From the NCBI GenBank assembly GCA_030068145.1, contig JAPJBO010000945.1, positions 1 through 64,000 on the forward strand: DNA of 64,000 nt. Direction: 5' to 3'. The stretch is from Diplonema papillatum. Its lineage: Eukaryota > Euglenozoa > Diplonemea > Diplonemida > Diplonemidae. The position numbers and the translations under genes were made by a program. The notes under the pieces were generated by a model, which was given only the letters and a program-made list of their open reading frames with translations, searched no databases and was not told where the DNA came from. This document shows, piece after piece, positions 47,085 to 61,200 of this stretch (its first letter is position 1; every line of letters begins with the position of its first letter).

Positions 47085-48908
47085 AGTCGACCTGAGGACA
47101 CTGGACGACCTCAAGGAGCTGGGGCACCTGGCGCGCGAAGCCCTGAGGCTCTGGCGGTGGCGGAACATCGACAGGAAGAACCTGGAAGGGATTGGTGAGG
47201 GCGTGGACCGCAACGCAACGTTGCGACTGCTGGAAGTAGGGCGCGGGAAAGGGGAGGCTAGGGAAGAGCGCGGAGCGACTGCCGTCAACCTTAGCGCGTA
47301 TGAACGAGGTGTGCTCAGGCACATCATGGCGGATGCAGTGCTGCCGCAGACGCGGTTGCACCAACGGAAGATGCAACCGAGCGCAACGTGCAAGTACTGC
47401 GGAAAGGAAGACGAGGACCACCTACACATGTGGTGGCGATGTGGAGAGTGGGACGCCATACGAACGACGTATGCGGTAACCGCGCTAGAATGGCAGGAAT
47501 GGCCGAAGTGTATGTCCGTTTGCGGGATCAAACCGAAGAGAGAGAGAGGAGGTGAAGGAGCAGGGGCATGGGTCTGCAGGGGCTTGACGCGCCAACTTGT
47601 CAACAGTGTGCAGGGCATGATGGTCCAGATCACCCTGGAGAGGCCGTGGAGGGACAAGAAGCCGTGCAGCGGGAAAACGACGGACGTGGGCTTGCATATC
47701 CTTGGGAGTGGGCGCCGCAGGAGACGGAAGTGATCCAGAATTCACTGGCGGACTACATGCCCAGAAACTGGGGCGCTATACTTAGCGCTGGCGCATTGGC
47801 TGGCGAGTCTGCGTTGGGCCAAGAGCGAGGAAGAGATGGCGGTGACGTTCATAGAACTCGCCGTTGACTTTGAAGTCGAATCCGGAATGGACCTGCCGCG
47901 ACGCGGACAGAAGGCGGTTGGGCCGGAAGACGCAGAGGACGGAGAGGAGGACGCAGGCCAGAAAGGGGAAGCGCATGGAGGAGCTGCGCTCGCGGGAAAA
48001 ATGAGGACGCTGTTGGGGATGCTCAAGACGCTCCAAGGAACCCACGATGGGGAGCTTTTGCCGGCAAGAAAGAAATCAATAGGTTGGCTTCGGCGGCTCG
48101 GCGCGTCAGGACGGTGGACGGAGGGTCTGGAGAGGCGCTGTATCCTGGGCAGAGATACCCTGCAAGCGCTGCGAGGGCTCGAGGTGTCGGCAGGAGAGTA
48201 CACGAAGGCAGAACACGGAAAGGTACAAGCAGAGCGCAGGGAAGACGGGGAGAGACTAGGAAAATTCGATTTCAAAAAGTGGTACCCATCGGACGAGGAA
48301 AGGGGGCGACGGGCCCAGAAGTGGTTCACCTTAGCGGAACAGGAGAATCAGGCGGGACGAGGAGGGAGGAGCTCGAAGAGGAACACCGCCCAGGGCAAGG
48401 AAGTGTCACGAGGTGCGCCGGAGGCAGAGGGCGCGAACCAGGATACGAAGGCGGAACAGCGCGCACGAGGACGACCGGCTCTGAAGAGGCCCGCGCCGCA
48501 AGCGGCGCGGGCAGCACGGAGTGCCAAGCAACGTAAGAAGGAAGACGAGGAGATCCAGACAGCACAGCAGGACGCCCGAGCTGAGGCGGCCGACGGACCA
48601 CAGAGGCGAAAGGCAGAACAGGAAAGGCAGGCGCGGTCGGTACGAGAAGCGGCAATCGCGGATAAGGCAACGAGTACAGAGCAGCCGTCGCGCAGAAAAG
48701 CAGTAAAGCGACCCGCGTCGCAGGTGGCACAAAACGTAGGAGCCCGTGCGGCAGGGAGTGGAGACGAGGTGATGCAAGACGAAGGGGAAGCGCGAAGCCC
48801 CCAGCCCGGACGGATCAACAAGACGCAGGACCAGGCGACCAAAAGAAGGAGGGGGACGCGACCCAGAGACCCGGGCTAAGTAGCTTGGAACTAGTGTGAT
48901 GGACCTTT
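47085..48908 (+). mobile_element. LINE-type retrotransposon 3' fragment (5'-truncated)
   Basis: A 1,824-bp insert between the 52-bp repeats. From 47086 one frame encodes the region after a reverse transcriptase: helical DLKELGHLAREALRLWRWRN, then a zinc-binding C-x2-C-x8-H-x4-C (CKYCGKEDEDHLHMWWRC) typical of the C-terminus of many LINE proteins, to a stop near 47733. The protein continues in another frame from about 47740 (LASLRWAKSEEEMAVTFIELAVDFE) as a Lys/Glu/Arg/Ala-rich tail to a stop at 48879. So at least one frameshift separates the two parts. No reverse transcriptase core and no poly(A) tail remain. The C-terminal pattern resembles elements frequent in dinoflagellates, by memory only. 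Confidence 0.65.
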
Positions 48909-48960
48909 CTTCGGAGGGGCTCACGCACTCAAAGATCGACGTATACGCACACACTACGCA
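48909..48960. repeat. 52-bp direct repeat, right copy (target duplication)
   Basis: See 47033-47084. After it (48961-49292) comes short unassigned sequence down to the stop of the giant gene. Confidence 0.85.
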
Positions 48961-49292
48961 GACTTTCAGCAGCGTTGAAGCAGTGTGTTGCAGAAAGGAC
49001 GAAAATGCACTCCGCACGAGCAGGAGTCACGGGCTTGCCGTTCCAGCAGTCCCATGAAGAAAAGGTGCAAGGTTGGTGAACCGCGGCACACCTCTTGACA
49101 CAGACCGGTCTTCCCTCTCCTGCACCCTAGTACTCGGCACAGGAGGGAAGAACACCAACATACCAAGCACTTTTTGAGGTTAGCAGGCTTCTTTATGGAT
49201 CTATGGATCTATCCTGGATCTGGTGCCCAGGGATTCGAATACCTTTGGAACCCCGGGAAAAACTACCAGGAACGCGGCATGCGGAAACCCTT

Positions 49293-52200
49293 TTACCATT
49301 TAGACTCTTCGTTGAGCTGGTTCACGCGGTTAGATGCATTGGATTGGGGAGCTCTCTGGGTTTGGGCCGTGAAAACCCGCTGCGTGTGCGCCCCCTGCCC
49401 TCCAGCTTGAAGAATCTTACGAGCCGTGTCAACGTTCTTTTGATTCTATTCTTTTTGTGGGACGCTTTGCGTGCGTCTTGCCCGGCATTAGATTCGGAAG
49501 CAGAAAAAGAGAGAGAGGGCGAAAGAAAAACAACTTAAGAGTGCAGAAAGCAGAAAGGGTATACCTCCTTGGCTCGGGCCTCCTTCTTCGCCATGTGCGC
49601 GGCCCAGCGAGCTTCCTTGGCCTGCTTCTCCTCCCGCCGGCACTCTTCGAGCACTTTGCGGCGTTCTTCCGCCTTTGCAACGTCGCTGCCGTTGAGCGAC
49701 TCGGCGACGCGCTGCTGCCAAGAAGCCCTCGAGTGCAGCCGATCCCGCCGGTTGAGCAGCAGCTGCTGCCCGCTCTGCAGCCTCTCCGCCAGCGCCATGC
49801 GCGCCCGGCGCTCGGCCTTGTGCGACTCGCGCCGCTGCCGGTCCTCCTCCGCCGCCACGTACGCCGCCTGGTCGAAGAACAGGTCAGCCACCGCGTCTCC
49901 CAGCCTTCCCGCCATCTCGCGCTTGTACACGCTCCGCCGAAGCCTGCCTTCCTCGCTGAGCAACCCGTCACGGATCGTGCCTTCGGCGTCGTGCAGCTTC
50001 CGCCGCTCCGCGGCCCTCGCCCGCATGCCGTCGCCCTCCATATCGAACGCGCGCGTGAGCTCCCGCCGGGTCGTCACTTCGCCAAACTCGGTCGCGACGC
50101 GGCCGTCGTCCTCGCGCCGGGCCACCAGCTCGCGGGCTTCGGCGGCCCCGTCGACCGGCTCCGCGCGCTTTTTCCCCGCCGGCGAAGGCGGCTGCACGTT
50201 CGCGGGGCGCGCGTGCCGGTGCACGACCGACGCCGCCGGGAGCCCGCCCTGCGCGCTCAAAAACTGTTTCAGCCGCCCCCGCCGCACGCCGCCGGCCGCG
50301 TTGCGGGGCAGGGTCCCCGGCGCGACAAACAGGAACTGGCACCCGGGCTGCCGCCGCGCAGCGGAGGCGCACCGGCGGTCGAGCAAGCTGCGCTGCCTTT
50401 CGGTTGTCGCGAGGGTCCTGGCGCCGGGTAGCCGCACGTCGTCCAGCTCGTGCACGACGAACGCGCGGCGGGGGTCCGCCTTCGTCCCCTTCCCGGTCAC
50501 GACGGCGGTCACATCGCGGGTTGTCACGCCGTCGCCCCACACGTCGGCGACGGACACAGCCGCCTCCGCCTCCAGCTCCGCTTCCTCCGGCTCCGGCGGC
50601 GCTTCGGCGCGGGAAGCTTGCGCGGGCTTCGCGCCGTCGGCCGCGCGCGGGACGCTTCTTTCGTACAAAACGGCCCCGGCCGGCAGCGCCTTCAACACCT
50701 GCCGCACCTCGTCGCGGGAGACCCCGCCAGCGCCGCCCCGCCGCAGCGTCCCCGGGCGAACGAAAATGAAGTCGCACTTCGACGCGGCCGGCGACGCCGC
50801 GAGCACCTTCTTCGAAGCCGCGGCGCAGCGGGCATGCAGCGCTTCCGCCTGGCGGGCGGCGGGGGGTCTGCCGCGCGTGCCGGTGGTTGGGTTCGGGGCG
50901 GGCGCAAGCTCCTGCACGATGGTCACGTCGCCTGACTCGGCGGTGACAGCGACGGAGTCACCGGTTTGCAGGCCGTCGAAGACGTCGCCCGCGTGGACTC
51001 GGCCGAGGGCGTCGAGGCTCGGATCCCCGGCTGGCCCCGGGCAGGTGAGCGTGACGGCGTCGCGCGGGAAAAGACCTTTCCGGACCATCTTCCGGAGGTG
51101 CTCCTGGTTGACGCGGCCGCCGCCCCGCCTCGGCAGCGTATCGGGCGGCACGAAGACGAACCTGCAGCCCGCCGCGCCCGGCGGCGCCGCCGCCAGGATG
51201 CCGGCCGAGGCGGCCGCGCAGCGGTCCTGCAGCACCTTCAGCATCCCCGCCTCCGGCGGCCGAGAACCAACCCCCGCTGCGCGCTTTTTCGCAAGCTCGT
51301 GCACGATCGTCACTTCTCCGGGGGGCGTCCCTTCCTCTCGGTCGGGGACCACTGCCACAACTTCGCTGGTATCCATACCCTCGAAAATGTCGTCCGTTTT
51401 CACATGTCCCAATTCCTTCAGTTGAGCTTCCGATTCTCTGCTTGCGTTGTCGGCGTCGACCCGGGCTCCCGCCGCCGGTTCGGGCCCGTCTGAGTGCGGC
51501 GCTCCCTTCGGGAAGCGCAGAGTACGCAGGACCGCCGGGCTCGACTGTGCACGCTCGATGGCGTCGGCCACTTTGTCCCGGCGGATGCTGCCCTTCTTGT
51601 CGCGGGGCAGTGTGCCCGGCCGCGCGAAGACGAACTTGCAACCGGCGGACCACGGCTTCCTCGAGAGAATCGCTCTCGCAGCGGCGGCGCATTCCGATTC
51701 CAGTTTGCGCACCCTGTTCTCGTCGAGTGGAATGCCGGTGGATGCGGGCGATCCCGATAGTTCCTGCACAACCAAGACTTCGTCACCGTCGCTGCCCTTA
51801 GTAGCGATGGCCACGACCTTACCAGGACCCATACCCGTGAAGACGTCGTTTACACCGACTCGTCCCTCCACCTCTACTTCTCGCCAGTCAGCAGCTGTTC
51901 CGTGATTTTCGGTGGAAACATTTGGAATCCGAATAGCACCCACGACAGCGGTCTTCGGTGCATTCTGGACCGCTTCGGCCACTTTGTAACGGCGAACTCG
52001 GCCACTCTCGTCACGGGGCAGTGTGCCCGGTCGAGCGAAGACAAACTTACAACCGGCGGACCAAGGCTTCCTCGAGAGAATCCCTTTTGCAGCGGCTGCG
52101 CATTCCGATTCCAGTTCTCGCATCCTATTCTCGTCGACTGGAATGCCGGTGGATGCGGGGGCTCCCGAGAGCTCCTGTACAATCAAGACTTCGTCACCAT

Positions 52201-55200
52201 CGCTGCCCTTGCCGGCGACGGCTACAATTTCACCAGGACCCATTCCCGTGAAGACGTCGTTTACACCGACTCGACCCTCGACTTCTACTTCTTGCCAGCC
52301 AGCGGCGGCTCCGTGTTTCTCGGGGGAAACTTTCGGGATTCGAATTGCGCGCACTACGGCGGCTTTCGGCGCCTTCTCGACAGCTTCGGCCACTTTATCA
52401 CGGCGGATGCTGCCCTTCTCGTCACGGGGCAGTGTGCCCGGACGAGCGAAGACGAACTTGCAACCTGCGGACCAAGGTTTCTTTGAGAGAATCCCTTCCG
52501 AAGCGGCTGCACACTTCGATTCTAGTTCCCGCACCATATTCTCGTTAACTGGAACGCCGGTGGATCCGGGGGATCCCGAGAGTTCCTGCACAATCAACAC
52601 TTCGTTCCCGTCGCCACCCTCTCCGGCGACGGCTACAACTTCCCCGGAACCCATTCCCGCGAAGACGTCGTTCACACCGACTCGTCCCTCGATTTCTACT
52701 TCTCGCCAGTCAGCAGCGCTTCCGTGCTGCTCAGTGAAATCCTTCGGAACTCTAATTGCACGCACGAAGGCCGTTTTTGGCGCCTTCTGGACAGCTTCGG
52801 CCACTTTATCACGGCGGATGCTGCCCTTCTCGTCACGGGGCAGTGTGCCCGGCCGAGCGAAGACGAACTTGCAACCGGCGGACCAAGGTTTCCTCGACAG
52901 AATCCCTTTGGCAGCAGCTGCGCACTTCGACTCCAGTTCTCGCACCCTACTCTCATCGAGTGGAACGCCGGTGGATCCGGGGGATCCCGAGAGTTCCTGC
53001 ACAATCAAGACTTCACCATCGCTGCCCTCCCCGGCTACGGCTACTATTTCACCAGAACCCATTCCCGCGAAGACGTCGTTTACAGCGACTCGTCCCTCGA
53101 TTTCTACTTCTCGCCAGTCAGCAGGGGGTCCGTGCTTCTCAGTGGAATCCTTCGGAACTCTAATTGAACGGACGAAAGCAGTTTTCGGCGCCTTCTGGAC
53201 CGCTTCGGATACTTTATCACGGCGGATGCTGCCCTTCTCGTCACGGGGCAGTGTGCCCGGTCGAGCGAAGACGAACTTGCAACCGGCTGACCATGGCTTC
53301 CTCGAGAGAATCCCTTTGGCAGCGGCTGCGCACTTCGATTCCAGTTCTCGCACCCTACTCTCGTCGAGTGGAACGCCAGTGGATCCGGGGGATCCCGAGA
53401 GTTCGTGCGCAATCAACACTTCGTCACTATCGGTGCCCTCCCCGGCTACGGCTACAATTTCACCAGGACCCATTCCCGCGAAGACGTCGTTTACACCGAC
53501 TCGTCCCTCGACTTCTACTTCTCGCCAGTCAGCAGCGCTTCCGTGCTTCTCAGTGGATTCCTTCGGAACTCTAATTGCACGCACGAAGGCGGTTTTCGGC
53601 GCCTTCTGGACCGCTTCGGCTACTTTATCACGGCGGATGCTGCCATTCTCGTCACGGGGCAGTGTGCCCGGCCGAGCGAAGACGAACTTGCAACCGGCGG
53701 ACCATGCCTTCTTTGATAGAATCCCTTTTGCAGCGGCTGCGCACTTCGACTCCAGTTCCCGAACCCTACTCTCGTCAACTGGAACGCCGGTGGATCCGGG
53801 GGCTCCCGAGAGTTCTTGAACAATCAAGACTTCGTCACCATCGCTGCCCTCCCCGGCGACGGCTACAATTTCACCAGGACCCATTCCCGCGAAGACGTCG
53901 TTTACACCGACTCGTCCCTCGACTTCTACTTCTTGCCAGTCAGCAGCGCTTCCGTGCTTCTCAGTCGAATCCTTCGGAACTCTAATTGCACGCACGAAAG
54001 CAGTTTTCGGCGCCTTCTGGACCGCTTCGGCCACTTTATCACGGCGGATGCTGCCCTTCTCGTCACGGGGCAGTGTGCCCGGCCGAGCGAAGACGAACTT
54101 GCAACCGGCGTACCTTGGCTTCCTCGAGAGAATCCCTTTGGCAGCGGCTGCGCATTCCGATTCCAGTTCGCGCATCGTGTTTCCGTCGAGTGGAACGCCG
54201 GTGGATTCGGGGGATCCCGAGAGTTCTTGTACAATCAAGACTTCGTCACCATCGCTGCCCTCCCCGGCGACAGCTACAATGTCACCAGGACCCATTCCCG
54301 CGAAGACGTCGTTTACACCGACTCGTCCCTTGACTTCTACTTCTTGCCAGTCAGCAGCGGTTCCGTGCTTCTCAGTGGATTCCTTCGGAACTCTAATTGC
54401 ACGGACGAAAGCAGTTTTCGGCGCCTTCTGGACCGCTTCGGCCACTTTATCACGGCGGATGCTGCCCTTCTCGTCACGGGGCAGTGTGCCCGGTCGAGCA
54501 AAGACGAACTTGCAACCGGCAGACCATGGCTTCTTTGATAGAATCCCTTTTGCAGCGGCTGCGCACTTCGACTCCACTTCCCGAACCCTACTCTCGTCAA
54601 CTGGAACGCCGGTGGATCCGGGGGCTCCCGAGAGTTCTTGAACAATCAAGACTTCGTCACCATCGCTGCCCTCCCCGGCGACGGCTACAATTTCACCAGG
54701 ACCCATTCCCGCGAAGACGTCGTTTACACCGACTCGACCCTCGACTTCTACTTCTTGCCAGTCAGCAGCGGTTCCGTGCTTCTCAGTGGAATCCTTCGGA
54801 ACTCTAATTGAACGGACGAAAGCAGTTTTCGGCGCCTTCTGGACCGCTTCGGATACTTTATCACGGCGGATGCTGCCCTTCTCGTCACGGGGCAGTGTGC
54901 CCGGTCGAGCGAAGACGAACTTGCAACCGGCGGACCATGGCTTCCTCGACAGAATCCCCTTGGCAGCAGCTGCGCACTTCGACTCCAGTTCTCGCACCCT
55001 ACTCTCGTCGAGTGGAACGCCGGTGGATCCGGGGGATCCCGAGAGTTCCTGCACAATCAAGACTTCACCATCGCTGCCCTCCCCGGCTACGGCTACTATT
55101 TCACCAGAACCCATTCCCGCGAAGACGTCGTTTACAGCGACTCGTCCCTCGATTTCTACTTCTCGCCAGTCAGCAGAGGGTCCGTGCTTCTCAGTGGAAT

Positions 55201-58200
55201 CCTTCGGAACTCTAATTGAACGGACGAAAGCAGTTTTCGGCGCCTTCTGGACCGCTTCGGCCACTTTATCACGGCGGATGCTGCCCTTCTCGTCACGGGG
55301 CAGTGTGCCCGGTCGAGCGAAGACGAACTTGCAACCGGCGGACCATGGCTTCCTCGAGAGAATCCCTTTGGCAGCAGCTGCGCACTTCGATTCCAGTTCT
55401 CGCACCCTACTCTCGTCGAGTGGAACGCCAGTGGATCCGGGGGCTCCCGATAGTTCCTGCACAATCAAAACTTCTTCCCCGTCGTTGCCCTCCCCGGCTA
55501 CGGCTACAATTTCACCGGGACCCATTCCCGCAAAGACGTCTTTTACACCGACTCGTCCCTTGACTTCTACTTCTTGCCAGTCAGCAGCACTTCCGTGCTT
55601 CTCAGTGGATTCCTTCGGAACTCTAATTGCACGCACGAAAGCAGTTTTCGGCGCCTTCTGGACCGCTTCGGCCACTTTATCACGGCGGATGCTGCCCTTC
55701 TCGTCACGGGGCAGTGTGCCCGGCCGAGCGAAGACGAACTTGCAACCGGCGTACCATGGCTTCCTCGAGAGAATCCCTTTGGCAGCGGCTGCGCATTCCG
55801 ATTCCAGTTCGCGCATCGTGTTTCCGTCGAGTGGAACGCCGGTGGATTCGGGGGATCCCGAGAGTTCTTGTACAATCAAGACTTCGTCACCATCGCTGCC
55901 CTCCCCGGCGACAGCTACAATGTCACCAGGACCCATTCCCGCGAAGACGTCGTTTACACCGACTCGTCCCTTGACTTCTACTTCTTGCCAGTCAGCAGCG
56001 GTTCCGTGCTTCTCAGTGGATTCCTTCGGAACTCTAATTGCACGGACGAAAGCAGTTTTCGGCGCCTTCTGGACCGCTTCGGCCACTTTATCACGGCGGA
56101 TGCTGCCCTTCTCGTCACGGGGCAGTGTGCCCGGTCGAGCAAAGACGAACTTGCAACCGGCAGACCATGGCTTCTTTGATAGAATCCCGCTTGCAGCGGC
56201 TGCGCATTCCGATTCCAGTTCCCGAACCCTACTCTCGTCAACTGGAACGCCGGTGGATCCGGGGGCTCCCGAGAGTTCTTGTACAATCAAGACTTCGTCA
56301 CCATCGCTGCCCTCCCCGGCGACGGCTACAATTTCACCAGTACCCATTCCGGCGAAGACGTCGTTAACACCGACTCGTCCCTCGACTTCTACTTCTTGCC
56401 AGTCAGCGGCAGCTCCGTGTTTCTCGGCGGAAACCTTCGGGATCCGAATAGCGCGTACGACAGCGGTCTTCGGCGCCTTTCGGACAGCTTCGGCCACTTT
56501 GTCACGGCGGATGCTGCCCTTCTCGTCGCGGGGCAGGGTGCCTGGCCGCGCGAAGACGAACTTGCAACCACCGGATCGAGACTTGCGCGAGAGAATCTTC
56601 TGCGAAGCCGCCGCACATTGCGACTCCAGCTCGCGCATTGCCTTGTCGTCGACCGGTGCGCCGGTGGTGCCAGAGGTACCACCGGGCTCCGTCAGCTCCT
56701 GTACGATCAAGATTTCGTCGTCAACGTCGCTTGCCTCCGCGGCAACCGCAACGACTTCGCCAGGACCCATTCCCGCGAAAACACGGTCGACTCCGACGCT
56801 TGCATCCACTTCTACAGTGCCCCATTCCATCGCCTCTGCGATGCTCTGCCGGCTGCTGGCACGGGTTTGCGCTGCATCGGCGGCATCGCCGTGTGCGTGC
56901 CGAGTTTGGAAGACGGCGTCTTCAGGCGGAAAGGACTTGTTGCGCAGGACGTCTGCCAATTTCAAGTTGTCAACGCGGCCCGCAGCGTCCCGCGGGAGGG
57001 ACCAAGGAGCAGCGAAGATGAACCTGCAGGCGGAGGCGACGCCGGGGGAGTTCGACAGAACGTGCCGCGCGGTCGAGCCGCAGCGAGACTGCACAATCTG
57101 CTTCTTCGAAGCGCTCAGCGACTGGGAAGTTGGCACATCGCCGTCGTTGCCCGAGCTCACGACTTCCTGCACGACGACGACCTCTGCCCCCCCGTCGTTG
57201 TTCGGAACAACGACGGCAGCCGCATCACCTGCTGCGCATCCGTCGAAAACGTCATCGACGACCCCGCGGCACACGCCTTTCATTGCATCCGCCACCTGTT
57301 GTGCCGGGGCTATCCCGACTTCGTCGGCGTCCTCTCCGATTCTCCCGCGGACAGCCTCCGGCGGCTTTCCCGCGGCTGCGTCCGCTTCGCGGACGGGGTA
57401 CCGCAGGTCGCACAGCACGTCGGCGGAGGCCAGCCGGCCGTTGGTGAAGTCGTCTTCGAGCTTCCTCCTCAGCAGCCCGCCCGCCCTGCTCCGCGGGAAC
57501 GTGCCGGGGCGGGCGAAGACGAAGCGGCAGCTCGACTTTCGGCCGTTCTCCGCCGAAAGGACCTCGTGGTACGCGCGGAGGCACCGCGAGCCCAAAGCCC
57601 GCCGCTGGTCCTCCGACATCGCCGCCTCCCGATCGCCGGCGAGCTCGTGCATGAGCACCACCTCACTTCCGTTGTCCCCGGCGAAGGCGACGACGTGGGC
57701 CGACTGAATCTCACGGGTGTCGACCTTTCCCTTCCGCTCCCAAGAGCGCGCGTCGGCGTCCATTTTGGCGGCGTCGTACTCGCGCAGGACCCGGGCACCT
57801 CCCTTCGTGGCCAGCTGCCCTTCCTTTACGAAAGCGAGCCGCTCAGTCACCGTCGCGTGCTGGTGCTCTGTCGCGGCGAATATCTTCCTCGCGACTCCGT
57901 CGAGAAAAAACGAGTCTTCCCGTGTGACTTCTTGCGTGATGGCGGCGCCGAGTGCGCTTGGGGTGATGACGACGCGGGTGTCGCGCAGAGAAGCATCGAT
58001 GGACCTGCAGGTGGCTCCTATCGCTGTCGGCAGCCGAGTGTCGGTGGGCCAGCGGGCGACGATTTCGTCCGAGTTCAGCGAGAGCGCTGTTTTCGCGGTC
58101 GATCGGTCGAAATTTTGGTCGGGTCTCGCGGACAACAGGGCGTACTGGTCCAGCTCAAGCCCCATGGCACGCAACGCCTTCTGGACCTGGGCGCCGTGCT

Positions 58201-61200
58201 CGGCCGCTGACTCCGGATCTCCATGTCCGGGGCCGGCCTTCTCGACAACAGTCATCTTCCCTTGCGCCAACGAAGGGAAGACAGCGAAGCCGTGGGAGTT
58301 TTTGAGGGGTCCTGCCGCCGCCAGCTTCTCTTCCACCTCCGTCGCCGGCACGCGGCGTCCTGCTCCCGTCGTCACGAAGTCGAGTGCGGCGGAGGCGGGT
58401 TGGCTCTGGCCCGGCTTCGCGGGCGTTGCGGCGGGCGTGTTTTGGCTCTTCGGCTTCGGCTTCGAGTCGAAGAGAACGTGGCTGGCAGTGTCGTCGTCGG
58501 CATTCTCCGGGTTCACCCGCATGCCGCGCGCGAACCGTTTGCCTCCTTTTCGCCGAGGTACGCTGCCCGGCTCGACGAACAAAACGCGGTCGACGCCGTC
58601 CATCATTTCCTCGCACCGTCTCGCCGCAGCTTGCAGCGCCCCCGCGTCTGCTTCCGGACCCTCGCTCAGTTCCACGAGGAGGGTTCTGAGCCCCGGCCCT
58701 TCGTCGATCACCTCCGCAAAAGCGACGCCGGCAATCGATCGCAGGCCGTCGGTTTCGATTTCCTTGACGAGCTGCGTCGTGTCGGCTTCTGATGCTGCTC
58801 CCGCACTCGAAACCGGATCCAACGGGTCCACTTCCCTGATCACTGCGTCGTTGTCTCGCACAGCCGCTTCGAGGACTTCCTTCTTCATCTCGGCGTATTC
58901 GAGGGTTCCACGTTCGACACCTCGTGCCTTTGCGAGGGCATCAACCCTTCGAACCAACCGATCTGAGTCTATGAGCACGACGCTGTCTGGGAGGATGCCG
59001 AGGTCGTTGTACAATTCCTTGCAGGCCGATTCGAAGTCGGCGCTGTCGCCCCGCGCGGTTTCGACGCCGATCCGGAATCCCGCGCCGTCGGGCCCGGGGT
59101 CCCCAATGGAGCAGCACGGCTTGCTCGTCGCCCTGCTCCAGCATTCTTCGATGTTCCGGCGGGTCGCGCTTTTCTTCTGCTTCTTCTTCATTTCTTCTCG
59201 GTCTTGCCCCGCGGAGCTACTGCCTCCTGCAGCCTTTGTCGTACTACCGGCAACAGTGTCCTGCTGGAAACCGCCTCGAGCAGTGCTTCCCGCGGCAGTT
59301 CCTGCAACGTTCGCTTCGCCGGCACTGGCTCCGGAATCCGCTCGCTCTGCCCCTGCAGCGTTGGAAGGCTTTGCGCCGCCTGGAGTGCCTGCAACAGAGC
59401 CCCTCACGTCACCATTTGCAGTTTCTGCACCACCGGCTCCCTGTGCACCCCCTTGTCTACCTGCTCCATTGGCATCCTGAGCTTTAGCAATGCCAGCGTT
59501 GGCTCTCGGTGCACTTACTGGAGCACCCGCTTCATTCACTCCCGGTGTTCCAGCTGGATCACGTGCTACCTCCGCACCGCCACCAGTTCCTGCAGTGCCG
59601 GATACAGTCGGTTTTCCTGCACCAGCTTGCGCACCAGTTCCATTGCCAGGTGTATCGCCAGTCTCGACACTCTGCACAGCCGGACCTGCTGCACCGCCAG
59701 CTACGACTCCCTGCGCAGCCGCTACAGGACCTGGTGCACCACTGACATTTGAGCCTTGTACACCATCACCAGCAGTAGTACCCGAACTTGAACGCTGTAC
59801 TCCAGCAGCAGCACTCGGCGCATCACCAACACTTGAACCCTGTATACTAGCAGCAGTACCTGGAACACCACCAGCACTGGAATCCTGTACATGACCTGGT
59901 GCACCACCAGCACTTGAACCCTGTACACCATCACCAGCAGTAGTACTTGGTGCACCGCCAGCACTTGAACCCTGTACACCATCACCAGGAGTAGTACTTG
60001 GTGCACCGCCAGCACTTGAACCCTGTACACCATCACCAGGAGTAGTACTTGGTGCACCACCAGCACTTGAACCCTGTAAACCAGCAGCAGTACCTGCTGA
60101 ACCGCCACCGTTGACACCTTGCGCACCGCCTTGTGTACCACCTGCATTTGCGCCTTGTACCGGAGCACCTGCAGTTGGAGTGTCATCCTGGTTACCACTT
60201 GCTGTACCCGTTGCATGACGAGGGACACTAGCACGTTGCACAGCACCTGATGAACCAGTTGCGGTGACATCCTGGTCACCACCTGCAGTGCCCGATGCAC
60301 GCCGAGGGACACTAGTACCTTGCACGGAACCTGGAGCACCTGTTGCAGTAACTTCATGGTCGCCACCTGCAGTGCCCGATGCATGACGAGGGACACTTGC
60401 ACGTTGTCCAGCACCTGGAGCTGATGAACCAATTGCGGTGACATCCTGGTCACCACCTGCAGTGTCTGATGTATGCCGAGGGACACTAGCACGCTGCACA
60501 GCACCTGGAGCACCTGTTGCAGCTTCCTGGTCGCTACCTGCAGTACCCGATGCATGACGAGGGACACTAGTACCTTGCACGGTACCTGGAGCACCTAATG
60601 AACCAGAGGCGGTGACATCCTGGTCACCATCTACAGTGCCCGATGTACGCCGAGGGACACTAACATGCTGCACAGCACATGGAGCACCTGTTGCAGTAAC
60701 TTCATGGTCGCGACCTGCAGTGCCCGATGCATGACGAGGGACACTTGCACGTTGCCCAGCACCTGGAGCACCTGATGAACCAGTTGCGGCGACACCCTGG
60801 CCACCACCTGCAGTGCCCGATGTACGCCGAGGGACACTAGCGCGCTGCACAGCACCTGGAGCACCTGTTGCAGTAGCTTCCTGGTCGCTACCTGCAGTGC
60901 CCGATGCATGACGAGGGACACTAGCGCGTTGCACAGCACCTGGAGCACCTGATGAACCAGCTGCGGTGACGTCCTGGTCACTACCTGCAGTGCCCGATGC
61001 ACGCCGAGGGACACTAGTACCTTGCACGGTACCTGGAGCACCTGATGAACCAGAGGCGGTGACATCCTGGTCACCACCTACAGTGCCCGATGTACGCCGA
61101 GGGACACTAACATGCTGCACAGCACCTGGAGCACCTGTTGCAGTATCTTCATGGTCGCGATCTGCAGTGCCCGATGCATGACGAGGGACACTTGCACGTT

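Noticed and set aside
47028-49017. Minus-strand ORFs across the LINE fragment (up to 209 codons)
   Set aside because: The plus strand carries the recognisable zinc-binding LINE C-terminus; the minus frames are shadows, including the shared segment from the 52-bp repeat.
49569-57707. Very long open frames on the plus strand opposite the giant gene (up to 973 codons)
   Set aside because: They mirror the GC-rich repeated minus-strand codons, have Ser/Arg/Pro-dominated products and repeat with the 411-bp period; they are shadows.
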